A stretch of DNA of 64,000 nt from Azospirillum sp. B4 (lineage in GTDB: Bacteria; Pseudomonadota; Alphaproteobacteria; Azospirillales; Azospirillaceae): assembly GCF_000333275.1 (NCBI RefSeq), contig NZ_BACU01000416.1:36936-100935 (forward strand), read 5' to 3'. Position 1 is the first letter of the stretch, and each line of letters starts with the position of its first letter. Below are positions 56,232 to 64,000 of the stretch, in pieces. The position numbers were made by a program, and so were the translations under genes. The notes below the pieces were generated by a model. The model was not told the origin of the DNA and made no database searches. It saw only the letters and a program-made list of their open reading frames with translations.

Positions 56232-56269
56232 CTCCCAACCCGAAGGCGGTAAAAACCATTGGTTGGGAG
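56232..56269 (+). promoter_or_regulatory. Hairpin over the ribosome binding site of the adhesin gene
   Basis: CTCCCAACC (56232-56240) and GGTTGGGAG (56261-56269) pair perfectly. The 20-nt loop contains a smaller GGT-AAAA-ACC stem. GGGAG of the right arm is the only good Shine-Dalgarno sequence for the ATG at 56279 (9-nt spacing), so folding would hide it. A role in translational control is inferred. Confidence 0.5.
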
Positions 56270-56278
56270 TCAGGTGGC

Positions 56279-59200
56279 ATGGCGAAGCAGACGGTTACGC
56301 GCGGCAATGGCAACAGGAAGACGCGGCAGGCCTTCCTGCTGGGGGCATCGGCCGTGGCCATTGGCGTGGGCCTGGCGGCCCCGAAGTCGGCGTGGGCCGC
56401 CAACTGCGGCAGCTTCTCCACCAACTCCACCATCGGATCAGTGGCGAACTGCACGTCATTCGTCTGGACCGGCACACTGGGCACCGTCATCAACAACGGC
56501 ACATTGGTGGCAAGCTCGACGGGTACCGTCAGCAATTCCGACGGCTTAAGCATCCAGGGCGGCAAGACGCTGACCGCCCTATTCAATAACAACTTCATCG
56601 GTGGAATCATCAGCGGCGGCACGCTGGGCACCCTGATCAATACCGGCAGCATCGGCGGCGCGGTCACCGGCATTTCCATTGGCACCGCGGGGTCCGTTGG
56701 CGGCATCGCCAACAGCGGCCTGATCGTCGGCAATGTCCTGAACAATTCGGCCGTTGACCTCAGCATCACCGGCGGTTCGGGGGCGACGCTGGGCACCTTC
56801 ACCGGCGTGTCGGGCAAGGGCTCGATCATCAACACGCTGAGCAATATCGTGATCACCGGCGGCAACCTGCTGATCAACGACAATGTCAATGTCGGCAGCG
56901 GCACCTTGATCAGCCGGGGCACCAACCTGACCATCGCCGCCGGTTCCACCATCACCGGCAACTATTACAATACCCTCTCCACCAACACGCTGACCACCAG
57001 CGGCCTGACGGTGACGGGCCGCGTGACGCTGATCACCGGCACCATCGTCCCGTCCTTCAGCAGTGCGGGCAATTACATCGTCGGCACGGCCGCCAGCCTG
57101 ATCTATTCGCCGACTGGCATCTCCAACCTCGGCTCCGCCTTCCAGTCCGTCCAGGCGCCGACCGGCGCGCATTTCTCCAACATCGGCGCCAGCGGCACGA
57201 CGCTGATCTATTACAACCCGCTGATGGATTATGTCGGCGGCGCCCAGGCCTCGATCAGCATCGGCAGCACCGTGCTGAACGGCACGTCGACCATTTATCC
57301 CACGGCGCTGTACATCGCCAGCACCGGCACCTTGGGCACCCTGACCAACACCGGCACCATCCGCGGCGACATCATCAACCTCAGTGCCAGCGACCTGAGC
57401 ATTCGTGGCGGCACGCTGACCACCATCGGTACGTTGACGGGCTATTCCAATTCCATCGGCACCATTACCAACACCACCAGCAACGTGGTGCTGGCGTCGG
57501 GTAACCTACGGGTTAACGACATCATCAACCTCGGCACCAACACGCTGATCAACAACGGTGCCAACCTGACCTTCGGCACCCTGGGCACCATCAGCCTGAC
57601 CGGCAACTTCGCCCAGACCTCCACCCTGGGCACGCTGGCGCTGGGTACCAACCTGCTGTCCATCAGCGGCGCCGCCAGCATCGCCGGCACGGTGCTGAGC
57701 AATTTCACCACCACCGTCAACCACACGGTGGGTGAAGCCATCACCCTGATCTCGGCGGCCGGCGGCCTGACCCTCGGCTATGGCACGCTGACCGGCGTGG
57801 TCAGTTCCTCGGGCACCGGCATCAACGTGACCGGCACCACCAGCGGCAACGAGCTGCTGGCGATGGTCCAGAATTATTATATCGCGGGTACCTACGGCAC
57901 CGTCACCAACAGTGGCACCCTGACCGCGGCCTCGGCGGTGTACGTCGCCTCCACCGGCACGCTGGGGGCGGTGTCCAACACCGGCGTCATCCAGGGCAAC
58001 ATCGTCAACAACAGTGTCCGCGACCTGACCCTGCTGGGTGGGTCGGCAGGCACCTTCGGCACGTTCACCGGCCTCGCCGGCGGCACGGCGGTGGGCACCA
58101 TCACCAACACCGCCAGCAATGTCACCGTGTCCGGCAACGTGCTGCTGAACGATGGCGTCAACGTCACCGGCCACACGCTGGTCGCCGACGGTGCCACCGT
58201 GCGCCTGAACCAGCCCATGGCCATCACCGGCAACTATAGCCAGACGGGCGGCCAGTTGCTGGAGCTGTCGGCCGTCACGGGTGGCGAGCTGGTGGTCAGC
58301 GGCGCCGCCATCGTCAGCGGCGTCAGCTACTCCGTTGTCGGCGCCAGCAGCCTGCTGAACTTGCTGCAGGGACCCGCCGGCGCCACGCCCATCATCGCCG
58401 GCGGCGTGGGGTCCAGCTACACCAGCATCACCTACAACAGCGGCATCACCGGCCTGACCCTGGGCGGCTACACCCAGGGCACCAGCCTGTGGGGCACCGT
58501 CCTCAACGACTATATCGGCAGCAGCTATGCGTCGCGCGTCGTCGGCGCCGGTACCCTCCTGTCCTCACCCAGCGTGCAGACGCTGATCTACATCGCCACC
58601 ACCGGCACCCTGGGCACGCTGTCCAACAGCGGCACGATCCAGGGCAACATCGCCAACAACGGCGCGGCCGACCTCAACCTGCGGGGCGGCATCTCGACCT
58701 GGGGCACCTTCGCCGGCGCCGGCGGCACGCTGGGCACCATCACCAACACCAACAGCAACGTGGTGGTTTCGGGCGGCCAGGTCTATCTGGCCGACCAGGT
58801 CAACGTCGGCAGCGGCCTGCTGTACAACACCGGCGGCACCCTGGGCGTGGCGCCGGGCGTGACGGTCACGGGCAACTACCTGCAGAACAGCGCCAACGGC
58901 ACCCTGGTCCTTGGGGCGGGCGCCCCCCTTGTGGTCAGCGGTTCGGCCACCATCAGCGACGGCTACATCAAGGTCGGCAGCTTCGACAGCCTCACCAACC
59001 ATGTGGCGGGAGATAGCACGATCTTGGTGCAGGCGGGGGCGGCCTCCAGCTACACCCTGGTCAGCAGCCAGAGCGTGCCGGTGGTCCAGTCCAACGTGGG
59101 TGGCCTGGGCGTCATCGGCACCCAGGTGGGCAACAACCTGCAGGCCGTGGTCGAGAACGATTACTTCGGCACCTCCACCGCCGCCTTCACCCAGGCCGGC

Positions 59201-62200
59201 ACCATTGTGCTGGGCACCAACAGCCAGGCCAGCGCCGCCCTTTACGTGGCGGGCACCGCCACCATCGGCACCCTGACCAACACCGGCGTGCTGAACGGCG
59301 AGGCCAACCTCGGCAACGGCATCTTCATGGGCTCGTCGGGCACGCTGGGCGCCTCCATCGGCACGCTCGTCAACAGCGGCACCATCGCTGGCCGCGTGGG
59401 TGTCGCCAACTACAACGGCGTCATCGGCACCATCGACAACAGTGGCCAGATCCTGGACAGCCTGCCCAACTCGGGCATCTATAACGGCAACACCATCGGC
59501 CTGGTGAACAACCAGGCGGCCGGCACCATCGCCGGCGCCTACGGCATCGCCAACAGCAACCTGCTCGGCACCATCCTGAACGCCGGGCTGGTCGCCGGTT
59601 CCATCACCAGCGGGTCGACCACCGCGGTGGGGGTGGCCAACTACGGTACGCTCAACACCCTGACCAACAGCGGCCGCATCCTGGCCACGGCCGCGCGCAT
59701 CGCGGATGGCGTGCTGAACTACGGCACCCTGGGCACCCTGACCAATGCCACGGGCGGCACCATCGGTGCCAGCGGCACCATCGTCAGCGGCACCAGCAAC
59801 ATCATCGCCGGCGTGAGCAACGGCGGCACCATCGGCACCCTGACCAACAGCGGCCTGGTCACCGTCACCGGCCGCAACACCGTCACCGGTTTCAACGTCA
59901 TCGCCGGCATTGCCAACCTGTCGGGCGGTACGATCGGCGTGCTGGCCAACACCAGCACCATCGCGGCATCCGGCAGCATCACCGATTTCAACCAGTCCCG
60001 CCTGGCGGGCGTGTTCAACGCCGGGGTGGTCGGCACGCTGTCCAACACCGTGGGCGCGGTCATCAGCGGCCAGGTCTATGGCGTGGACAACTATGCCAGC
60101 GGCAGCATCGCCCAATTCGCCAACGCCGGCACCATCACCTCCACCTCCCGCTCGGCCCTGTTCAACGAGGGCACGATCGGCACGCTGAGCAACAGCGGCG
60201 TCATCCGGGGCGCCAATACCGGCCTGTTGACTGGGGGCACCCACAGCACCATCGTCAGCCTGATCAATGACGGCCTGATCCAGGGCGTGAACTACCAGGG
60301 CGTCGCCCTCCTCGCCAACACCACCATCGTCAGCCTAGTCAATACCGGAACCATCCTGGGCGGCAGTTCGGCCGTCGACAATTTCGGCACCATCGGCACC
60401 CTGACCAACAGCGGGACCATCCAGGGACAGACAGCGCTGCGCGTGGGCAGCAGCGGCACCATCGGCACGCTGACCAACGCCGGCACCATCGCCGGCTCCA
60501 TCATCAACGGTGCGGCCACCGCGCTGACCATAGCCGGCGGCGGCGGCACGGTGGTGGGCGTGCTGACGGGGGCCAGCGGCAGCGTTGGCAGCGCCGACAA
60601 GGGCCGGATCACCAGCACCGGCGCGGACCTGGTGTTCAGCAGCGGCAATCTGCTGCTGAACGACGACATCACCGCCACCGGCCGCACTGTGGTCAACGCC
60701 GGCGCCTCGCTGCAGCTTGCCAACGGCATCTCCATCACCGGTACCTACGCGCAAGGGTCCACGGCCACCTTGGCGCTGGCCAACGGGGCGGTGCTGACGG
60801 TCTCCGGCGCCGCCAGCGCCACGGTGGGCACGGTCACCTCCAGCGGCTTCAACGCCACCGGCAACTACACGGCCGGTTCCAGCAATGTCACCCTGATCCA
60901 GGGCGGCGCTGGTTCGTCCTACAACGCCACGGTGGTGGCGGGCGGCGGCATCACCGGCCTGGGCCTGGTGGGCAGCGTCTCGGGCAATAACCTGCTGGCG
61001 GTCATCGGCAACGACTATGTCGGCGGCACCCTGGCGACGCTGAGCAACACCGGCGCCCTGACCTACACCGGGGCCAATACCGGGGCGGTTTACGTCGCCT
61101 CGACCGGCAGCCTGGGCACGTTGGCCAACAGCGGCACCATCACCGGCTCCATCGCGGTGGAGGTGGCGTCGGGCGGCACGCTGGGCCAGGTGGTCAACAC
61201 CGGCACCATCAGCGGCAACCTGGTCAACCTGTCGACCAACGGGCTTGTCCTGTCGGGCGGCACGGTCGCCGGCACCTACACCGGCGGCACCATCACCAGC
61301 ACCTTGGCCAACGTGACGCTGGCATCGGGCGCCATCGTCCTCAACGACACGGTCAACGTCGGTTCCGGCACCCTGGTCAACGGCGGCGCGGCGGTGGCGC
61401 TCAACACCGTGGTCAGCGTCACGGGCGCCTACAGCCAGTCCACGGGCACGCTGGCGCTGGGCACCAGCGGCCAACTGGTGGTCAGTGGTGCGGCCAGCAT
61501 CACCGGCGGCACGGTCAGCACCAGCGGCTTCAGCGCCGGCGGCAACTACCTCGTGGGCGGCACCACGGCCACGCTGGTGCAGGGTGGCGTGGGCTCCAGC
61601 TACGCTGGGGCGGTGGTCACGGCGGGCAGCATCGCGGGCCTGGCCCTCGCTGGCGCCACCAGTGGCACCAACCTGGTGATGAGCCAGGGCAACGACTACA
61701 TCGGCGGCACGCTGTCGGGCGCCAACAACACCACCATCCTGACGGCGGCGACGGCGCTGTACGTGGCCTCCACCGGCAGCCTCGGGGCGTTCGCCAACAA
61801 CAGCACGCTGGCCACGCTGACGGGCACGGTGGGTCCGGCGGTCTATGACGCCGGCATCATCGGCACGCTCAGCAACACGCGCGGCACCATCATCGGCAGC
61901 GGCAACGGTGTGGCCGTGTCCATCGCCAGCGGCGGTGTGCTGGGCACCCTGGTCAACACCGGCGTCATCGCCGGCGACATCATCAACAGCGGCACGGGCG
62001 CGCTGACCATCGTCGGCGACAGCGGCACCCGTTACGGCACGCTGACTGGCACGCTGACCAATCAGGGCATGATCAGCAACACCGGCGGCAACGTTGTGCT
62101 GTCTGGCGGCCTGGTGCTGAATGACGGGTTCAGTGTCGGGTCCAACACGGTGGTCAACAACGGCGGCACGCTGAGCCTGCCGGGCGTTGTCAGCATCGCC

Positions 62201-64000
62201 GGCAACTTCCGCCAGGCGACCGGCACCCTGGGTATCAACGTCGGCACTGGCCAGTTGGTGGTCAGCAGCACGGCCAGCCTGACCGGCGGCATGGTGCGCG
62301 GCACCCTGGTCAGCACCTCCAACTATCTGGCGGGCGAGGCCTATACCCTGGTGCAGGGCGGGGCGGGCTCCGCCTACACCGGCCAGGCGGTGACCCTGGT
62401 CGGCGTGTCGGCGGTGCAGAGCACCTTCTCCACCGCCACCCTGGGCGGCAATGTCGACCTGCTGCTGTCCATCACCAACGACTATGTCGGCGGCAGCCTG
62501 GGCAGCCTGGCCAACGCTGGCAGCATCGGCGGCAACAACGCCGTGGTGGTGGGGACTGGCGGCGTCCTGGGCACCTTCAACAACACCGGCACCTTGGGCG
62601 CCAACTTCGCTCTGACCAACCAGGGCACGATCGCCACCATCCTCAACAGCGGCCGCATCGTTGGCGGCAGCACGGCCGTCAGCAACACCGGATCCATCGG
62701 CCTGCTGTCCAACAGCGGCACGATCAGCGGCGCCAGCCTGGGCCTCTACACCAGCGGCCGGCTGGGCACGCTGGTCAACGCCGGTCTGCTGACCGCGCAG
62801 TCGCAGGCCCTGTACATCGACACCGGCGCCACCCTGGGCACCCTCGTCAACAGCGGCATCATCGCCGGCAACGTCACCAACGCCGGCACCGCGCCCCTGG
62901 TCATCCAGGGTGGCACGGGCACGCAGGTGGGTACGCTTACCGGCTACAGTGGCCTGGGCACCCTCACCAACACCGGGTCGGACGTGACCCTGGTGTCGGG
63001 CAACCTGCTGCTGAACGACCGGGTGGTGGTGACGGGCCATACCCTGGTCAACAGCGGCGCGGCGCTGCGGCTGGGCACCATCCTGACCGTCAGCGGCAAC
63101 TACGCCCAGTCGTCGGGCGCGCTTGACGTCGGTGGTGGCCAACTGTCGGTAACGGGTGCCGCGGTGATGACCGGAGGCACCGTGGTCGCGACGCTCGTGT
63201 CCAACGCCACCTACCTGGCGGGAACCACGGCGGCAACGCTGGTCAGCGGCGGCACGGGGTCCAGCTACACCGGCCTGGCTTATGGCAGCGGCGTTGTGGG
63301 GCTGGAGGTAACCGGCAGCGTCGGGGGCAACAGCCTGTATGCCATGGGTCTGAACGACTATGTCGGCGGCACGCTGGGGACGCTGAGCAACAGTGGCACG
63401 GTCTCGGCCAACAACGCGGTGTATGTGGCGGGCGGCGCCCGGCTGGGCACGCTGTTCAACACCGGCACGCTGCTGGGGGCGACGGCGGCGGTCAACGTGG
63501 TGGGCAGCCTCACCAGCATCCAGAACGGGCCGCTGACGATCGGCACCAGCCTGGGGGTGATGGCGGGCGGCATCGGCGTGCTCAACCAGGGCACGCTGGG
63601 CACGCTGACCAGCTACGGCACCATCCTTGGCACCACGGGTGCGGCCTTGGACAACCGGGGCACCCTGTTCGGCCTGGGCAACGCCGGGACCATGACGGGC
63701 GTGACCAGCGGCGTGAGCAATAGCGGTTCCGTCACCATCTTCCAGAACGCGGGCCTGGTCTCCGGTTCCATCGGCATCGACAACAGCGGGACCCTGGGGC
63801 TGCTGGGCAATATCGGCTTCGGCACGCTGATGGGCAGCATCGTCGGGTCGGCGACCGGCATCCGCAACAGCGGGGTCATGGGCACGCTGCTGAACCAGGG
63901 CCTGCTGGCCGGGGCCACGGCCGTCTACAACGGCGCCTCGGCGACGCTGGGCGTGATCTCCAACAGCGGCACCATCAGCGGCAACATCGTCAACCTGTCG
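56279..64000 (+). CDS. Giant repetitive secreted adhesin / autotransporter-type passenger (partial, 3' end outside window)
   Basis: 2574 codons without a stop, running off the right edge. The N-terminus is a clear signal peptide: basic residues up to 17, hydrophobic FLLGASAVAIGVGLAA, and cleavage after PKSAWA (residue 40). Two Cys follow (43 and 58), then essentially none. The rest is built of Gly/Thr/Asn/Ser-rich beta repeats such as GTLGTLTNSGTI and NLVNLSTNGL, typical of a parallel beta-helix exported to the cell surface. In type V (autotransporter) proteins a C-terminal beta-barrel would follow; it lies outside the window, so the secretion route is inferred. It is transcribed away from the PKS initiation operon, with repeats and a hairpin upstream. 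A role in adhesion or biofilm is the usual one for this class. It is not obviously part of the PKS pathway. Confidence 0.85.
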   Translation, partial: MAKQTVTRGNGNRKTRQAFLLGASAVAIGVGLAAPKSAWAANCGSFSTNSTIGSVANCTSFVWTGTLGTVINNGTLVASSTGTVSNSDGLSIQGGKTLTALFNNNFIGGIISGGTLGTLINTGSIGGAVTGISIGTAGSVGGIANSGLIVGNVLNNSAVDLSITGGSGATLGTFTGVSGKGSIINTLSNIVITGGNLLINDNVNVGSGTLISRGTNLTIAAGSTITGNYYNTLSTNTLTTSGLTVTGRVTLITGTIVPSFSSAGNYIVGTAASLIYSPTGISNLGSAFQSVQAPTGAHFSNIGASGTTLIYYNPLMDYVGGAQASISIGSTVLNGTSTIYPTALYIASTGTLGTLTNTGTIRGDIINLSASDLSIRGGTLTTIGTLTGYSNSIGTITNTTSNVVLASGNLRVNDIINLGTNTLINNGANLTFGTLGTISLTGNFAQTSTLGTLALGTNLLSISGAASIAGTVLSNFTTTVNHTVGEAITLISAAGGLTLGYGTLTGVVSSSGTGINVTGTTSGNELLAMVQNYYIAGTYGTVTNSGTLTAASAVYVASTGTLGAVSNTGVIQGNIVNNSVRDLTLLGGSAGTFGTFTGLAGGTAVGTITNTASNVTVSGNVLLNDGVNVTGHTLVADGATVRLNQPMAITGNYSQTGGQLLELSAVTGGELVVSGAAIVSGVSYSVVGASSLLNLLQGPAGATPIIAGGVGSSYTSITYNSGITGLTLGGYTQGTSLWGTVLNDYIGSSYASRVVGAGTLLSSPSVQTLIYIATTGTLGTLSNSGTIQGNIANNGAADLNLRGGISTWGTFAGAGGTLGTITNTNSNVVVSGGQVYLADQVNVGSGLLYNTGGTLGVAPGVTVTGNYLQNSANGTLVLGAGAPLVVSGSATISDGYIKVGSFDSLTNHVAGDSTILVQAGAASSYTLVSSQSVPVVQSNVGGLGVIGTQVGNNLQAVVENDYFGTSTAAFTQAGTIVLGTNSQASAALYVAGTATIGTLTNTGVLNGEANLGNGIFMGSSGTLGASIGTLVNSGTIAGRVGVANYNGVIGTIDNSGQILDSLPNSGIYNGNTIGLVNNQAAGTIAGAYGIANSNLLGTILNAGLVAGSITSGSTTAVGVANYGTLNTLTNSGRILATAARIADGVLNYGTLGTLTNATGGTIGASGTIVSGTSNIIAGVSNGGTIGTLTNSGLVTVTGRNTVTGFNVIAGIANLSGGTIGVLANTSTIAASGSITDFNQSRLAGVFNAGVVGTLSNTVGAVISGQVYGVDNYASGSIAQFANAGTITSTSRSALFNEGTIGTLSNSGVIRGANTGLLTGGTHSTIVSLINDGLIQGVNYQGVALLANTTIVSLVNTGTILGGSSAVDNFGTIGTLTNSGTIQGQTALRVGSSGTIGTLTNAGTIAGSIINGAATALTIAGGGGTVVGVLTGASGSVGSADKGRITSTGADLVFSSGNLLLNDDITATGRTVVNAGASLQLANGISITGTYAQGSTATLALANGAVLTVSGAASATVGTVTSSGFNATGNYTAGSSNVTLIQGGAGSSYNATVVAGGGITGLGLVGSVSGNNLLAVIGNDYVGGTLATLSNTGALTYTGANTGAVYVASTGSLGTLANSGTITGSIAVEVASGGTLGQVVNTGTISGNLVNLSTNGLVLSGGTVAGTYTGGTITSTLANVTLASGAIVLNDTVNVGSGTLVNGGAAVALNTVVSVTGAYSQSTGTLALGTSGQLVVSGAASITGGTVSTSGFSAGGNYLVGGTTATLVQGGVGSSYAGAVVTAGSIAGLALAGATSGTNLVMSQGNDYIGGTLSGANNTTILTAATALYVASTGSLGAFANNSTLATLTGTVGPAVYDAGIIGTLSNTRGTIIGSGNGVAVSIASGGVLGTLVNTGVIAGDIINSGTGALTIVGDSGTRYGTLTGTLTNQGMISNTGGNVVLSGGLVLNDGFSVGSNTVVNNGGTLSLPGVVSIAGNFRQATGTLGINVGTGQLVVSSTASLTGGMVRGTLVSTSNYLAGEAYTLVQGGAGSAYTGQAVTLVGVSAVQSTFSTATLGGNVDLLLSITNDYVGGSLGSLANAGSIGGNNAVVVGTGGVLGTFNNTGTLGANFALTNQGTIATILNSGRIVGGSTAVSNTGSIGLLSNSGTISGASLGLYTSGRLGTLVNAGLLTAQSQALYIDTGATLGTLVNSGIIAGNVTNAGTAPLVIQGGTGTQVGTLTGYSGLGTLTNTGSDVTLVSGNLLLNDRVVVTGHTLVNSGAALRLGTILTVSGNYAQSSGALDVGGGQLSVTGAAVMTGGTVVATLVSNATYLAGTTAATLVSGGTGSSYTGLAYGSGVVGLEVTGSVGGNSLYAMGLNDYVGGTLGTLSNSGTVSANNAVYVAGGARLGTLFNTGTLLGATAAVNVVGSLTSIQNGPLTIGTSLGVMAGGIGVLNQGTLGTLTSYGTILGTTGAALDNRGTLFGLGNAGTMTGVTSGVSNSGSVTIFQNAGLVSGSIGIDNSGTLGLLGNIGFGTLMGSIVGSATGIRNSGVMGTLLNQGLLAGATAVYNGASATLGVISNSGTISGNIVNLS
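57224..64000 (+). repeat. Long-period modular repeat in the adhesin passenger
   Basis: A marker (N)DYxGG-like segment recurs at 57224, 57869, 58505, 59156, 61010, 61691, 62477 and 63353, that is about residues 316, 531, 743, 960, 1578, 1805, 2067 and 2359. Most units are 212-292 residues. Each starts with a VYVASTGTLGTL ladder, continues through a NDxVNVGSGTLVN-like segment and often ends with a LVQGGxGSSY motif. The interval 960-1578 is filled by short GTLTNSGTI rungs alone. Confidence 0.75.

Larger units (their letters stand above)
55144..56278. other. Non-coding region between the initiation operon and the adhesin gene
   Basis: 1135 bp between divergent genes. 55144-55780 is GC-rich with no recognisable gene; open frames there on both strands have no family features. 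55800-56060 is markedly AT-rich and holds the repeat cluster described separately. 56060-56278 is the probable leader of the adhesin gene, ending in a hairpin. No tRNA or other structural RNA was seen. Confidence 0.65.

Noticed and set aside
58565..63142. Long minus-strand frames (559 and 935 codons) opposite the adhesin
   Set aside because: They are the reverse reading of the repeats (GVGQGADG-type low complexity), without signals of their own; the plus-strand frame is open through the whole region with a signal peptide.
56279..64000. Possible CRISPR or tandem DNA repeat
   Set aside because: The repetition is at protein level (Gly/Thr/Asn codons), in frame and degenerate in DNA, with no uniform spacers.

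Overview
The window is very GC-rich, densely coding bacterial DNA dominated by one large trans-acyltransferase (trans-AT) polyketide synthase cluster. The first base of a partial large repeat adhesin, with a Gram-negative style signal peptide and passenger, lies at 56279. GC content, codon use and the type of surface protein suggest a Gram-negative proteobacterium. I would guess an alphaproteobacterium (Rhodospirillales/Azospirillaceae-like), but no rRNA or other marker in the window proves it.

Layout. (A) 1-43386, minus strand: one transcription unit read from high to low coordinates. It holds three multimodular PKS genes (33934-43386, 19608-33917, 671-16171), a luciferase-like monooxygenase/KS0/O-methyltransferase gene (16168-19611) and, at the left edge, a partial SDR of the 2,4-dienoyl-CoA reductase type (1-678). 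Every internal junction except one is an ATGA or 8-nt overlap. (B) 43787-46857, plus strand: three non-PKS genes, namely two small proteins (one strikingly acidic/basic, one with a GEG-type motif) and a UbiB/ABC1-family kinase-like membrane protein. They sit between the two halves of the PKS cluster. (C) 46925-55143, minus strand: a second tightly overlapped unit with an initiation protein (methyltransferase, GNAT-like domain, ACP, KS and an integrated AT), a SagB-type flavin oxidoreductase, an acyl hydrolase-like AT homologue and a discrete malonyl-type AT. (D) 55144-56278: non-coding, with an AT-rich patch carrying a family of ~10-bp direct and inverted repeats and a hairpin over the next gene's ribosome binding site. 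(E) 56279-64000, plus strand: a very large repetitive secreted protein, open to the window edge (at least 2574 codons).

How the PKS genes would work together (inference by collinearity). The initiation protein makes a (methylated) short acyl starter on its ACP. The elongating proteins then add units loaded by the discrete AT (46925-47803). Domain order is: MT-GNAT-ACP-KS-AT // KS-ACP, KS-DH-KR-cMT-ACP, KS | cMT-ACP, KS-DH-KR-ACP, KS-DH-KR-cMT-ACP, KS-KR-ACP, [Ox-KS0-oMT | ACP], KS-DH-KR-cMT-ACP, KS-DH-KR-ACP, KS-DH-KR-cMT-ACP. That is 11 KS and 11 ACP domains with five C-methyltransferases. It predicts a largely unsaturated, multiply alpha-methylated chain with one beta-hydroxyl that is probably O-methylated and oxidised near the middle. 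No thioesterase, PfaD-type ER or regulator is visible; release may be encoded left of base 1. I do not recognise the product. The most unusual points are the integrated AT without an ACP in a trans-AT system, the KS0 with His replaced by Ser next to the luciferase-like oxygenase, and the dienoyl-reductase-type SDR closing the assembly line.
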